From JAPUEK01 sp963815355 (GTDB lineage Bacteria; Pseudomonadota; Alphaproteobacteria; Rhodobacterales; Rhodobacteraceae): a stretch of DNA of 64,000 nt. The position numbers and the translations under genes were made by a program. Positions 25,885 to 34,187 of the stretch are shown one piece after another. Where the stretch lies: contig CAWFGJ010000006.1 in NCBI GenBank assembly GCA_963815355.1, positions 124,001 to 188,000 on the forward strand. The letters are read 5' to 3'. Every line of letters starts with the position of its first letter. Position 1 is the stretch's first letter. Under the pieces are notes generated by a model, which was given only the letters and a program-made list of their open reading frames with translations, was not told where the DNA came from and ran no database searches.

Positions 25885-26913
25885 ATGACCAAACTGATCC
25901 TGCGCGCCCTTGGCGGTGAAACGCTGCCGACCCCCCCCATCTGGATGATGCGGCAGGCGGGGCGCTATCTGCCGGAATATCGCGCGACGCGGGCGCAGGC
26001 CGGGGACTTTCTGTCGCTCTGCTATAACCCCGAGTTGGCCGCAGAGGTGACGCTGCAGCCGATCCGGCGCTTTGGCTTTGATGCCGCCATTCTCTTTGCC
26101 GATATCTTGCTGCTGCCCCAAGCGCTGGGCGCGAAGTTGTGGTTTGAAACGGGCGAAGGTCCGCGGTTGTCCACGGTGACCACGCCCGCAGAGCTTGCGG
26201 CGCTGAAACCGCGCGAGGCGATCCACGACACCTTGGCGCCGATCTATGAAACCGTGCGCCTCTTGTCGCGCGAGTTGCCCGCGCAAACAACGCTGATCGG
26301 ATTTGCCGGGGCGCCGTGGACGGTGGCCACCTATATGATCGCCGGGCGCGGCACCAAGGACCAGGGCCCGGCCCATGCGCTTAAAGCCGCAGATCGCGCC
26401 ACGTTCAGTGCCCTGATCGATCTGATCACCGAGGCCACCATCGACTATCTTTCGGCGCAGGTCACCGCGGGGGCAGAGGTGGTCAAGCTGTTTGACAGCT
26501 GGGCAGGATCGCTTAGCGGTGCCGACTTTACCGAATTTGCGGTGAAACCCACCGCGCGGATCATCGCGGCCCTGAAGGCCCGCCATCCCGGCCTGCCCGT
26601 GATCGCCTTCCCGCGTGAGGCGGGAAATGGCTATATCGGCTTTGCGGCCGCGACCGGGGCCGATTGCGTGGCCATCGACAATTCGGTCACCCCGGAGTGG
26701 GCGGCAAGCCATGTCCAGACCAGCGGCTGCGTGCAGGGCAACCTTGCCCCCCGGCATATGGTCACCGGGGGCGACGACCTGATCCGCGAAACCCGCCATG
26801 TGGTGAACGCGTTCCGCAAGGGTCCGCACATCTTCAACCTTGGCCACGGCATCACCCCCGATGCCAACCCCGACAACGTGGCCCTGATGATCGAGACGGT
26901 GCGCTCGGCATAA
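25885..26913 (+). CDS. hemE: Uroporphyrinogen decarboxylase
   Basis: This 342-aa cytosolic enzyme converts uroporphyrinogen III to coproporphyrinogen III. The diagnostic N-terminal block PPIWMMRQAGRYLPEYR carries the substrate-binding arginines. Other family segments are FADILLLPQALG (catalytic aspartate), GFAGAPWTVATYMI and the C-terminal FNLGHGITPDANPDNV with its conserved histidine. The start at 25885 is the first ATG with full family alignment. It is divergent from hemC; a third heme gene, hemF, lies 3.5 kb away. Confidence 0.97.
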   Translation: MTKLILRALGGETLPTPPIWMMRQAGRYLPEYRATRAQAGDFLSLCYNPELAAEVTLQPIRRFGFDAAILFADILLLPQALGAKLWFETGEGPRLSTVTTPAELAALKPREAIHDTLAPIYETVRLLSRELPAQTTLIGFAGAPWTVATYMIAGRGTKDQGPAHALKAADRATFSALIDLITEATIDYLSAQVTAGAEVVKLFDSWAGSLSGADFTEFAVKPTARIIAALKARHPGLPVIAFPREAGNGYIGFAAATGADCVAIDNSVTPEWAASHVQTSGCVQGNLAPRHMVTGGDDLIRETRHVVNAFRKGPHIFNLGHGITPDANPDNVALMIETVRSA

Positions 26914-27016
26914 ACCCATGCGATCCGGGTGCGGCCGATCAATTTAGGTCACAGCCATTGACTTAGTCTCAGCCGCCCGCCAGTTTCCCCACCAAACCAA
27001 AGCGGGGAGACGACGG

Positions 27017-28225
27017 GTGGATTGGACGCAGGTGCTGGCCACGCGCAACGCGCGGATGAAAGCCTCGGAAATCCGGGAATTGCTGAAGCTGCTGGATCAG
27101 CCCGACATTATCTCATTTGCGGGCGGCATCCCCGATCCTGCGCTTTTCCCCACAGCCGCGTTTCAGGCCGCGTTTTCGGAAACGCTGGCGGGACCAAAGG
27201 CCGGGGCATCGCTGCAATACTCGGTCTCCGAAGGCTACCGGCCGCTGCGCGAGTGGATCGCGATGCAGATGGGGCAGATTGGCATTCCTTGCGATGCCGA
27301 CAACATCCTGATCACCTCTGGCTCGCAACAGGCGCTGGATTACCTTGGGAAGCTGATGATTTCCCCAAAGGATACCGTGCTGCTGGGCTGGCCGACCTAC
27401 CTCGGCGCGCTTGGCGCGTTCAACGCCTATGAGCCAAGCTATGACCGGCTGGACCCCAAGGGCAACCGCCCCGCCGCCAGCTTCGCCGCACAGGCCGAGG
27501 CCGCCGGGGGCCGCGTGAAATTCGCCTACCTGTCGGTCGATTTTGCCAACCCCACGGGCGAGACGCTGGACCTTGCCGCCCGCAACGCGGTGCTGGATCT
27601 GGCCGATGAAATGGACATCGCCGTGGTGGAAGATGCGGCCTACCAGACCTTGCGCTACGACGGAGAACCGATCCCGCCGATCCTTGCACTGGAAATCGCC
27701 CGCAAGGGCAGCATAGAGCATTGCCGCACCCTTTACTGCGGATCGTTTTCCAAATCGCTGGCACCCGGGTTGCGGCTGGGCTGGGTCTGCGCCGGGCATG
27801 CGGTGATTTCCCGGCTGGTGTTGATGAAACAGGCCGCCGACCTGCATACCGCCACGCTGAACCAGATGGTGACCGATACCGTGGCCCGCGGCGGGTTTGA
27901 CGCGCATGTCGCCAAACTGCGTGCCACTTACGGCGCGCGGCGCGACCATATGCTGGCCGCTCTGGCACGGGAAATGCCGGACACGGTGCAGTGGACCAAG
28001 CCCGAAGGCGGGATGTTCGTCTGGCTGACATTGCCGCCCCATATCGACGCCGCCGACCTGCTGGCGCAATCGCTGCAGACCGAGCGGGTGGCTTTTGTCC
28101 CCGGTCGCGCATTTTTCGCGGATGGCTCCAACGGCAACACGTTGCGGCTGTCATTTTCCTGCGCGGATGAGACGGCGATTGATGAGGGGATCAAGCGGCT
28201 TGGCAAACTGATCCGGCACGCCTGA
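27017..28225 (+). CDS. PLP-dependent aminotransferase, class I/II (2-aminoadipate-type)
   Basis: This 402-aa fold-type I aminotransferase has the opening ARMKASEIRELLKLL and the substrate-loop FAGGIPDPALFP of the LysN/MocR-like group. The PLP-binding lysine is in YCGSFSKSLAPGLRLGW, and the aspartate/tyrosine pair in VVEDAAYQTLRY. Translation starts at GTG 27017 behind GCGGGGAGA. It acts on an amino acid (often 2-aminoadipate or a branched or aromatic one). Its downstream neighbour, 4 bp away, is an EamA transporter that may export or import a related amino acid. Confidence 0.87.
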   Translation: MDWTQVLATRNARMKASEIRELLKLLDQPDIISFAGGIPDPALFPTAAFQAAFSETLAGPKAGASLQYSVSEGYRPLREWIAMQMGQIGIPCDADNILITSGSQQALDYLGKLMISPKDTVLLGWPTYLGALGAFNAYEPSYDRLDPKGNRPAASFAAQAEAAGGRVKFAYLSVDFANPTGETLDLAARNAVLDLADEMDIAVVEDAAYQTLRYDGEPIPPILALEIARKGSIEHCRTLYCGSFSKSLAPGLRLGWVCAGHAVISRLVLMKQAADLHTATLNQMVTDTVARGGFDAHVAKLRATYGARRDHMLAALAREMPDTVQWTKPEGGMFVWLTLPPHIDAADLLAQSLQTERVAFVPGRAFFADGSNGNTLRLSFSCADETAIDEGIKRLGKLIRHA

Positions 28226-28229
28226 CCGG

Positions 28230-29129
28230 ATGGGAAGCCTCTGGATCCTCGCCACGCTGATCGGTGCCGCTGCCCAAACCGCGCGCAACGCGGCCCAGGC
28301 CAGCCTGACCACGCGCATCGGCCTGCTTGGGGCAACGCAGGTGCGGTTCCTGTTCGGCCTTCCGTTCGCGCTGCTGTTTCTGGCGCTGGCCACGGCGGTC
28401 ACCGGGGAAAGCATCCCGCGCCCCGGATGGCAGGGGTTAGGGTTCACCACAATCGGCGCGGTCGCGCAGATCGCGGCGACAGCGCTGATGTTGTCCACGA
28501 TGAAATCGCGCTCTTTCGCGGTCACCACGGCCTGGCTTAAAACCGAACCCGTGCTGGTGGCCCTTGCCGCAGCGCTGGTGCTCGGCGACCCGCTCAGCCT
28601 GCCCGCGCTGGCCGCGATTGCCTTGGCAACGGCAGGGGTGGTGGTGATGAGCCTGCGGCCCGGCGCGGGCCCCGCACTTTGGCGGCAAGGGGGCCCGGCG
28701 CTGATGGGTCTGGCGGCCGGCGGGCTTTTCGGGGCCTCGGCCATCGGGTTTCGGGGCGGCATCCTTGCGCTGGACAGCGGCGGCTTTCTGATCCGCGCCA
28801 GTTCCACCCTGGCCCTCAGCCTGACCCTGCAAACCGCGATCCTGCTGGTCTGGCTGCTGGCATTCAACCGCGCAGCACTGAAAGCCTCGTTTGCGGCGTG
28901 GCGTGGCTCTATCGGCGCGGGGTTTCTGGGGGCCTTCGCCTCGCAGTTCTGGTTCATCGGCTTCTCGCTGACCTCGGCGGCCAACGTGCGCACCCTCGCC
29001 TTGGTTGAAGTACTGATGGCGCAAGCGGTCGCGCGCTTTGTCTTCGGGCAAAAGATCAGCCGCCGTCAGATGGCCGGCATGGGGCTGATCGTGCTGGGCG
29101 TGGGGCTTTTGCTGCGCACCCAAAGCTAG
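28230..29129 (+). CDS. DMT-superfamily (EamA) transporter
   Basis: This 299-aa inner-membrane protein has ten predicted helices in two EamA halves. The first half holds TTAWLKTEPVLVALAAALVL and the second ends FVFGQKISRRQMAGMGLIVL, both in the usual EamA positions before the last helix. It is 4 bp downstream of the aminotransferase gene and should be co-transcribed. Many such proteins export amino acids; the substrate is not readable here. Confidence 0.85.
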   Translation: MGSLWILATLIGAAAQTARNAAQASLTTRIGLLGATQVRFLFGLPFALLFLALATAVTGESIPRPGWQGLGFTTIGAVAQIAATALMLSTMKSRSFAVTTAWLKTEPVLVALAAALVLGDPLSLPALAAIALATAGVVVMSLRPGAGPALWRQGGPALMGLAAGGLFGASAIGFRGGILALDSGGFLIRASSTLALSLTLQTAILLVWLLAFNRAALKASFAAWRGSIGAGFLGAFASQFWFIGFSLTSAANVRTLALVEVLMAQAVARFVFGQKISRRQMAGMGLIVLGVGLLLRTQS

Positions 29130-29139
29130 CGCGGGCGGC

Positions 29140-29499
29140 TTACTCCGCCAAACGCCAGACCGTCCCCAGCATCTCGGCGAGGGCGGCATAGGCCTCCTCG
29201 CGCCCCTCGCATGCCTCCCCCACTTCCACCGAAACCGATCTGGCCCAGCCGAACTTGGCCGCCCGTTCCGGCTTAAGCGTGATCTCCAGACCGCCCGGCC
29301 CTGCCACCACGGCCTCCAGCGCGTCCTCGGCCCCAAAGGCTTCGTCGCTCACCTCAAACCAGACCGGGCCACCGCCCTCTGGCTGGCGGAACAGCACATA
29401 GGCCTCGTCTTCCTCTTCGCCCTCGGCAAAGCCGACAAAGATCTGCCCTTCATCCTCCACGACAGAGCCATAGGCCGCCTTGATCACGATGTCCGCCAT
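29140..29499 (-). CDS. Hypothetical acidic protein
   Basis: This 119-aa protein is rich in glutamate (GFAGEGEEEDEAYVLF-type composition around residues 22-38) with alternating strand-like segments (VWFEVSDEAFGAEDALEAVV). There is no signal peptide, no membrane helix and no cysteine cluster apart from one Cys in VEVGEACEGREEAYA. I recognise no domain. The ATG at 29499 follows AAAGGCGGGCAGGACC. It lies convergent to the EamA gene and next to a dispersed repeat. Conserved length and codon use support a real gene. Confidence 0.7.
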   Translation of the reverse strand: MADIVIKAAYGSVVEDEGQIFVGFAEGEEEDEAYVLFRQPEGGGPVWFEVSDEAFGAEDALEAVVAGPGGLEITLKPERAAKFGWARSVSVEVGEACEGREEAYAALAEMLGTVWRLAE

Positions 29500-29516
29500 G
29501 GTCCTGCCCGCCTTTT

Positions 29517-29546
29517 CATCTTGGCAAAAATACTCCCCGCGGAGCG
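29517..29546. repeat. Dispersed short repeat, single copy
   Basis: This 30-bp element begins CATCTTGGCAAAAATACTCC and continues CCGCGGAGCG. It matches the copies at 20546-20568 and in the inverted repeat at 16499-16577. It sits between hemF and the upstream end of the acidic-protein gene, inside the same leftward direction of transcription. Confidence 0.8.
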
Positions 29547-29578
29547 TTCGCCCATTCCACCCGCGCAACCGCCGGTTA

Positions 29579-30439
29579 TCAGTACCACTTTGCAATCGGA
29601 GGCAGGCTCATCAACACCGCATTGGCGTCGTGTCCTGTCTCCAGACCGAACTTGGTTCCCCGGTCATAGACGAGGTTGTATTCCGCATAAAGCCCGCGAT
29701 GGCGCAACTGTGTCTCGCGGTCCTCTTCGCTCCACGCGGTGGCAAAGCGCCGCTCGGTGACGGGCAGGAAAGCGGGCAGGAAGGCGCGACCGATGTCTTG
29801 GGTAAAGGCAAAGTCCGCCGACCAATCCCCGGTGTTCAGATCATCATAGAAAACCCCGCCCACCCCGCGCGCGCAGCCCCGGTGTGGGATAAAGAAATAC
29901 TCATCCGCCCAGGCCTTGAAGCGCGGGTAATAGGCCGGATCATGCGCCTCGCAGGCGCCTTGCAACTGGCCGTGGAAATGGTTGGTATCCGGCTCATAGG
30001 CGATGCAGGGGTTCAGATCGGCACCGCCGCCGAACCACCACGCCCCCGGTGTCCAGAACATCCGGGTGTTCATGTGAACCGCGGGGCAATGCGGGTTCAC
30101 CATATGGGCGACGAGCGAGATGCCACTGGCCCAGAACCGCGGATCGCTGTCCATTCCCGGCACACCGCGCGCGGCCATCGCCTTTTGCGCCTTCTCACCC
30201 AAGGTGCCATGCACTTCGGACACGTTGACGCCCACCTTTTCAAACACCCGCCCGCCGCGCATGACACTCATCAACCCGCCGCCGCCATCGGGGCGGGTGG
30301 TTGGCGTCACCTCAAAGCGGCCTGCATCGGGGCCACCGTGGCGCGTCTCAAGCCCTTCAAATGCTGCGACAATCTGGTCGCGCAACAAACGGAACCACGC
30401 CGCCGCCTTTGCCTTTTCCTCTGTGAAATCCGTTTGCAT
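29579..30439 (-). CDS. hemF: Oxygen-dependent coproporphyrinogen III oxidase
   Basis: This 286-aa enzyme uses O2 to convert coproporphyrinogen III to protoporphyrinogen IX. Signature segments are HMNTRMFW, WWFGGGADLNPC, YFFIPHRGCARGVGG and RGLYAEYNLVYDRGTKFGL. The start at 30439 gives the standard N-terminus MQTDFTEEKAKAAAWF. Presence of the aerobic enzyme fits an aerobic or facultative lifestyle. The 140-bp gap upstream is shared with a divergent lipoprotein gene. Confidence 0.97.
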   Translation of the reverse strand: MQTDFTEEKAKAAAWFRLLRDQIVAAFEGLETRHGGPDAGRFEVTPTTRPDGGGGLMSVMRGGRVFEKVGVNVSEVHGTLGEKAQKAMAARGVPGMDSDPRFWASGISLVAHMVNPHCPAVHMNTRMFWTPGAWWFGGGADLNPCIAYEPDTNHFHGQLQGACEAHDPAYYPRFKAWADEYFFIPHRGCARGVGGVFYDDLNTGDWSADFAFTQDIGRAFLPAFLPVTERRFATAWSEEDRETQLRHRGLYAEYNLVYDRGTKFGLETGHDANAVLMSLPPIAKWY

Positions 30440-30579
30440 GGCCGTGCCTCCACCGATTGTCTTTCGTCCGATTACCATTCCGGGCGGGCGCTGCCAACGC
30501 GACAGATTTCCTGCACCGGGCTGTAGTTTGTGCCACGGGATCGCGCTATGCTGCCGAAAGAGTAGACTAGGAACACGCC

Positions 30580-30969
30580 ATGCCCCGCCGCTTGCTGATT
30601 GCCCTTGCCTTGTTGACCGCATGTGGCACGCCGCAAGAGCAGTGCATCGCCGCAGGCACCCGCGACATTCGGGTGCTTGACCGGCTTATCGCCGAAAGCC
30701 AAGCCAACCTTGAGCGCGGCTATGGCTATGAAAACGTGACCATTTCAACCCCGCGCTGGGTGCAGTGCGGCCTGCGTCCCGGCAAAGAGGGCGAGGCGCC
30801 GAAGCCGCAGCTTTGCCTTGAGGATTACGCCCAGACCGTGCGCCGCCCCGCCGCCATCGACCTGAAGGCCGAGGCGCAGAATCTGGACGCGATGCAGGCC
30901 AAACGCGCCGCTTTGGCGAAATCGGCGCAAACGCTGATCGCAGAATGTCGGGCAAAATTCCCCGAATGA
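30580..30969 (+). CDS. Small putative lipoprotein
   Basis: This 129-aa protein has a lipoprotein signal peptide: MPRRLLIALALLTACG, lipobox LLTAC with Cys15 as lipid site. The mature part has two further cysteines (EQCIAAG, PKPQLCLEDYA; also WVQCGLRP) that could form a disulfide, and a helical C-terminus rich in alanine and lysine. I recognise no function. It is divergent from hemF and converges on the SDR gene 15 bp away. Confidence 0.75.
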   Translation: MPRRLLIALALLTACGTPQEQCIAAGTRDIRVLDRLIAESQANLERGYGYENVTISTPRWVQCGLRPGKEGEAPKPQLCLEDYAQTVRRPAAIDLKAEAQNLDAMQAKRAALAKSAQTLIAECRAKFPE

Positions 30970-30984
30970 CGGCCGTGTGACGGC

Positions 30985-31806
30985 CTAGTGCCCCGGCGCC
31001 GAGACGGCGTCGACCAAGGTGCGACCACCATCCACCGGCAAAACCTGCCCGGTCATAAAGCTGGACGCGTCTGAGGCGAGAAACTGCGCCGTTTCCACCA
31101 CTTCGGACGAGGGCGCGATGCGGCCCAAGGGCGTGCGCGCCAATATCTCATCGCGCCAGTCGGGGTTTTCCTTCAGCGTCGCTTGCAAGCTTGCGCTTAG
31201 AACGGAGCCCAGCGCGATGGCGTTCACCCTGATACCCTTTGGTGCCAAAGCCACCGCAAGCGAGCGTGTCATCTGATCCAGTGCCGCGCAGGCGATGGAA
31301 TAGCCCATCAGGCAGCTTTGCGTGCGGTGCGCCGCGATCGAGGACAGGTTGATGATCGTGCCCGCCTGCAAAGGCGTGTCGCGATCTGCGTCGGCGTCTT
31401 TTTCGGCCTGTGCAATCATGCGCTTGGCCACGACCTGACTGACGCGCAGCGCGGTGAAAAGGTTCTGCTGCAACATCTCTTCGACCGCGTCTTCGCCCAG
31501 TTTCAGCGACTCAGAGTGTTTCACCATGCGCGAGGCGTTGACGAGGATATCCACCCGGTCAAAGGCGTCGATGGTTGCGGATAGCAAATTGGCGATGGTC
31601 AGCTTTTCGCGCAGATCGCCCGCGAACATCCGCACCGGGCCTTCTGTCTTGGCCTCATCGCCGACTTCGGCCGCCAGACGCGCTTCGTCCATATCCGCGA
31701 ACATCACGTTGGCGCCCCGGTCCAGAAAGTGGCGCGCAATGGCAAGACCGATGCCGTTGGCCGCACCTGTCACAATCGCGGTTTTTCCCGAAATGGAAAA
31801 AGTCAT
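30985..31806 (-). CDS. SDR-fold protein lacking the catalytic lysine
   Basis: This 273-aa protein has a normal SDR cofactor motif, TGAANGIGLAIARHF, and the DGGRTLVDA C-terminus. The active site is altered: the usual Y-x3-K reads YSIAC, with Cys in place of Lys, and NNAG reads VNASRMV. The serine is present (LSSIAAHRTQS). An insertion rich in aspartate, EKDADADRDTPLQ, lies before strand 5. It may be a weak or non-catalytic SDR, or use a different mechanism. It lies 28 bp upstream-strand of the RsmC-like gene and is transcribed in the same direction. Confidence 0.85.
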   Translation of the reverse strand: MTFSISGKTAIVTGAANGIGLAIARHFLDRGANVMFADMDEARLAAEVGDEAKTEGPVRMFAGDLREKLTIANLLSATIDAFDRVDILVNASRMVKHSESLKLGEDAVEEMLQQNLFTALRVSQVVAKRMIAQAEKDADADRDTPLQAGTIINLSSIAAHRTQSCLMGYSIACAALDQMTRSLAVALAPKGIRVNAIALGSVLSASLQATLKENPDWRDEILARTPLGRIAPSSEVVETAQFLASDASSFMTGQVLPVDGGRTLVDAVSAPGH

Positions 31807-31833
31807 AAAGAGCTTCCCTTTTTGGCCCGCGAC

Positions 31834-32820
31834 CTAGCGTAGGCGGATCGGATAGGCAGCCCGGGTCACCCGGAATGCCGCATCGCCGCCGATCTCTTCA
31901 ACCTCGCGGAACAGCGGGGTCAAAGTGCGATCATAGGGCAGATGCCGATTGGCGACCAGCAAGAGCTGTCCACCGGGCAAAAGACCCCGACAGGCCGCTT
32001 GCAGGAAGGCAGCCCCAAGGCCCGGATCTGCGGCGCGGCTGGTGTGAAAGGGCGGGTTTGTGACGACGGTATCCCACAGGCGCGCAGGCTTGAACGCCGT
32101 GGCATCGGCCCAGTGAAACTTGGCCCGGGGATCGGTGATGTTCAGCCGCGCGCAGGCCAGGGCCTCGGCTTCGGCTTCAACCAGATCCAGTTCCTGCACA
32201 CCGGGTCGCTCCAGAATGGCGCGGGCCAGATAGCCCCAGCCCGCCCCCAGATCGGCCACCCGCGCGCCCAGTTTGGCGGGAAGTGCTTGCGCCAAAAGAG
32301 CCGAGCCGCGGTCCGGCCCATCGGCGGAAAACACACCCGGCGCGGTCAGAAATCCGCCCTCAACCGTGGTCAGCCCTTGGCGCCACGACGCAAGGGCCGC
32401 AGGTTGGGCCAGCACGGCAAACTTGCCGTGGGCCTTGGACAGGCTCTCGCCCGGTTCGGCCCCCGCCGCGCGGCAATCTTTCAACACTGCGTCGATGCCA
32501 TCGGTTTTTTGCCCGTCCAGCGCCAGAACGCCACCCGGTGCCAGCATATGGGCGGCCTCGGCCAGCATCTCACGTGCGGCGGCCTTGGCACGCGGCAGGC
32601 AGACGATCACCGCCGCCGCCTGCCCCGCCGGTTCTGTCCGATAGCCTTGCCGGACGAAGTAATCATGATCCGGACGGAACCCCGTCTTCACCACCACGCG
32701 GGTCTTGTCGATGCTGGACAGATCATCGCCCACCACCGGACGCAGAACCACCACATCGCCCTGAGGAGGCAATACCAACGCGCCGCTTTGCAGCGCCATT
32801 TCTAATCGGGAAGATCGCAT
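31834..32820 (-). CDS. rsmC: Class I SAM methyltransferase, RsmC-like (16S rRNA G1207 type)
   Basis: This 328-aa protein has two methyltransferase-like halves, as in RsmC. The C-terminal catalytic half has the SAM motif VADLGAGWGYLARAIL and the N-P-P-F motif in VVTNPPFHTSRAADPG, which is specific for base N-methylation. The N-terminal half is the degenerate copy. It probably methylates guanine N2 in 16S rRNA, but RsmC and RsmG-type assignments in alphaproteobacteria rest on homology. It lies 15 bp downstream of the clpS gene on the same strand. Confidence 0.82.
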   Translation of the reverse strand: MRSSRLEMALQSGALVLPPQGDVVVLRPVVGDDLSSIDKTRVVVKTGFRPDHDYFVRQGYRTEPAGQAAAVIVCLPRAKAAAREMLAEAAHMLAPGGVLALDGQKTDGIDAVLKDCRAAGAEPGESLSKAHGKFAVLAQPAALASWRQGLTTVEGGFLTAPGVFSADGPDRGSALLAQALPAKLGARVADLGAGWGYLARAILERPGVQELDLVEAEAEALACARLNITDPRAKFHWADATAFKPARLWDTVVTNPPFHTSRAADPGLGAAFLQAACRGLLPGGQLLLVANRHLPYDRTLTPLFREVEEIGGDAAFRVTRAAYPIRLR

Positions 32821-32835
32821 GGGAGCGGCTTGCGC

Positions 32836-33156
32836 CTATTCCTTTTCCATCGTGCATTGGAGCGGATGCTGGTGGCGGCGTGCAAAATCCATCACCTGCG
32901 CGACCTTGGTTTCGGCGATTTCCGCAGAAAACACGCCCACGACCGCCAGCCCCTTTTTGTGGACCGTCAGCATGATGTCAAACGCTTGCGCATGATTGAG
33001 GCCAAAGAACCGCTCCAGAATATGCACGACGAATTCCATCGGCGTGTAATCATCGTTCAGCAACATCACCTTATACAGGGGTGGGCGCTGGGTGCGGGTC
33101 TTGGTTTTGGTCAATACCGAGCTGTCGTTGCCCGGCCCGTTGGGCGCGTCAGACAT
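32836..33156 (-). CDS. clpS: ATP-dependent Clp protease adaptor ClpS
   Basis: This 106-aa adaptor delivers N-degron proteins to the ClpAP protease. The disordered N-tail is MSDAPNGPGNDSSVLTKTKT. The folded core begins PLYKVMLLNDDYTPMEFVV and includes the binding pocket residues in NDDYT and H-x-x-G-L in VHKKGLAVVGVFSAEIAETK. The start at 33156 gives the family length; a much longer upstream frame is not protein-like. clpA is not within the window. Confidence 0.96.
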   Translation of the reverse strand: MSDAPNGPGNDSSVLTKTKTRTQRPPLYKVMLLNDDYTPMEFVVHILERFFGLNHAQAFDIMLTVHKKGLAVVGVFSAEIAETKVAQVMDFARRHQHPLQCTMEKE

Positions 33157-33327
33157 CGTAAAGTCAGACTGAGCAGCAAAGGTCACGGTCAACGGCGGGC
33201 TCCGCAAAGACAATGCACGGCACAGGGTGCGGGGGATTCGGTATTTTTTGTCACCTGTTGAATATAGCGCTTTTCTGGCTTGCGAAAAGACCCCCATCAC
33301 CGTGAAGCTGCGCGGCAGGGGGCAAGC

Positions 33328-34035
33328 ATGCTGACAACCATAGGATTCGACGCCGATGACACGCTTTGGCAGAACGAAAGCTTCTTCCGGCTGACCCAAG
33401 AGCGGTTCGTTGACGCCTTGGCCCATTATGCCGATGCCGAGCGTTTGCACGACCGGCTGCTGGCGGCAGAGCGGCGCAATCTTGGCCATTACGGTTTCGG
33501 CGTGAAGGGCTTCACCCTGTCGATGATAGAGACCGCGATCGAGGTGACCGACGCCCGTGTGCCCGCCCGGATACTGGGCGACATTCTGGCCGCCGGGCGC
33601 GAGATGCTGGAGCACCCGATTGAGCTGCTGCCCCACGCCCGCACGGCCGTGACCGCCCTTGCCAAGGATTACCGCGTTTTGCTGATCACCAAGGGCGATC
33701 TGCTGGACCAGGAACGCAAGCTGGCCCATTCCGGCCTTGGCGATCTGTTTGATGCGGTGGAAATCGTGTCGGACAAATCCGCCCCGGTCTATCGCAAGAT
33801 CTTTGCCCGCCACGGCACCGGGGCCGATCAGGCGATGATGGTCGGCAACTCGCTTAAGTCCGATGTTTTGCCGGTTTTGGCGGCGGGGGGATGGGGCGTT
33901 CATGTGCCGCATGGCGTGACATGGGCGCTGGAGGCCGCCGACCCGCCCGAGGATGCGGCCCGTTTTCACAGCTTGCCAGACCTGTCGGGGTTGGCTGATC
34001 TAGTGGGCACACTCACAAGCACCCACAACCCCTAG
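33328..34035 (+). CDS. HAD-superfamily hydrolase
   Basis: This 235-aa phosphatase-fold protein has motif I as GFDADDTLWQNE (two aspartates, nucleophile first), motif II as LLITKGDLLDQE (Thr/Lys), motif III around DKSAPVYRKIF, and motif IV as MVGNSLKSDVLPVLAAG. The DADDTLW form is common in putative phosphoglycolate-like phosphatases. The start at 33328 follows GCAGGGGGC. A rho-independent terminator follows at 34084. The natural phosphate ester is unknown. Confidence 0.88.
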   Translation: MLTTIGFDADDTLWQNESFFRLTQERFVDALAHYADAERLHDRLLAAERRNLGHYGFGVKGFTLSMIETAIEVTDARVPARILGDILAAGREMLEHPIELLPHARTAVTALAKDYRVLLITKGDLLDQERKLAHSGLGDLFDAVEIVSDKSAPVYRKIFARHGTGADQAMMVGNSLKSDVLPVLAAGGWGVHVPHGVTWALEAADPPEDAARFHSLPDLSGLADLVGTLTSTHNP

Positions 34036-34083
34036 TGGCATCCCCGCAATTACAGCAGCAAGGCCACATCAGAGATCAAATGC

Positions 34084-34108
34084 AACCCCCTAGAAACTAA
34101 GGGGTTTT
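34084..34108 (+). terminator. Rho-independent terminator after the HAD gene
   Basis: AACCCCCTAG pairs with CTAAGGGGTT (one mismatch) around a three-base AAA loop, followed by TTTT. It separates the HAD gene from the carboxypeptidase gene. Confidence 0.8.
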
Positions 34109-34187
34109 CCGAATTCCTATGCTGTGCTAGCTTTCTCGCAAGCAGATAAAAGCCCCCGATCAAATGAGGGGTGGGAAGGCAGAGGCG

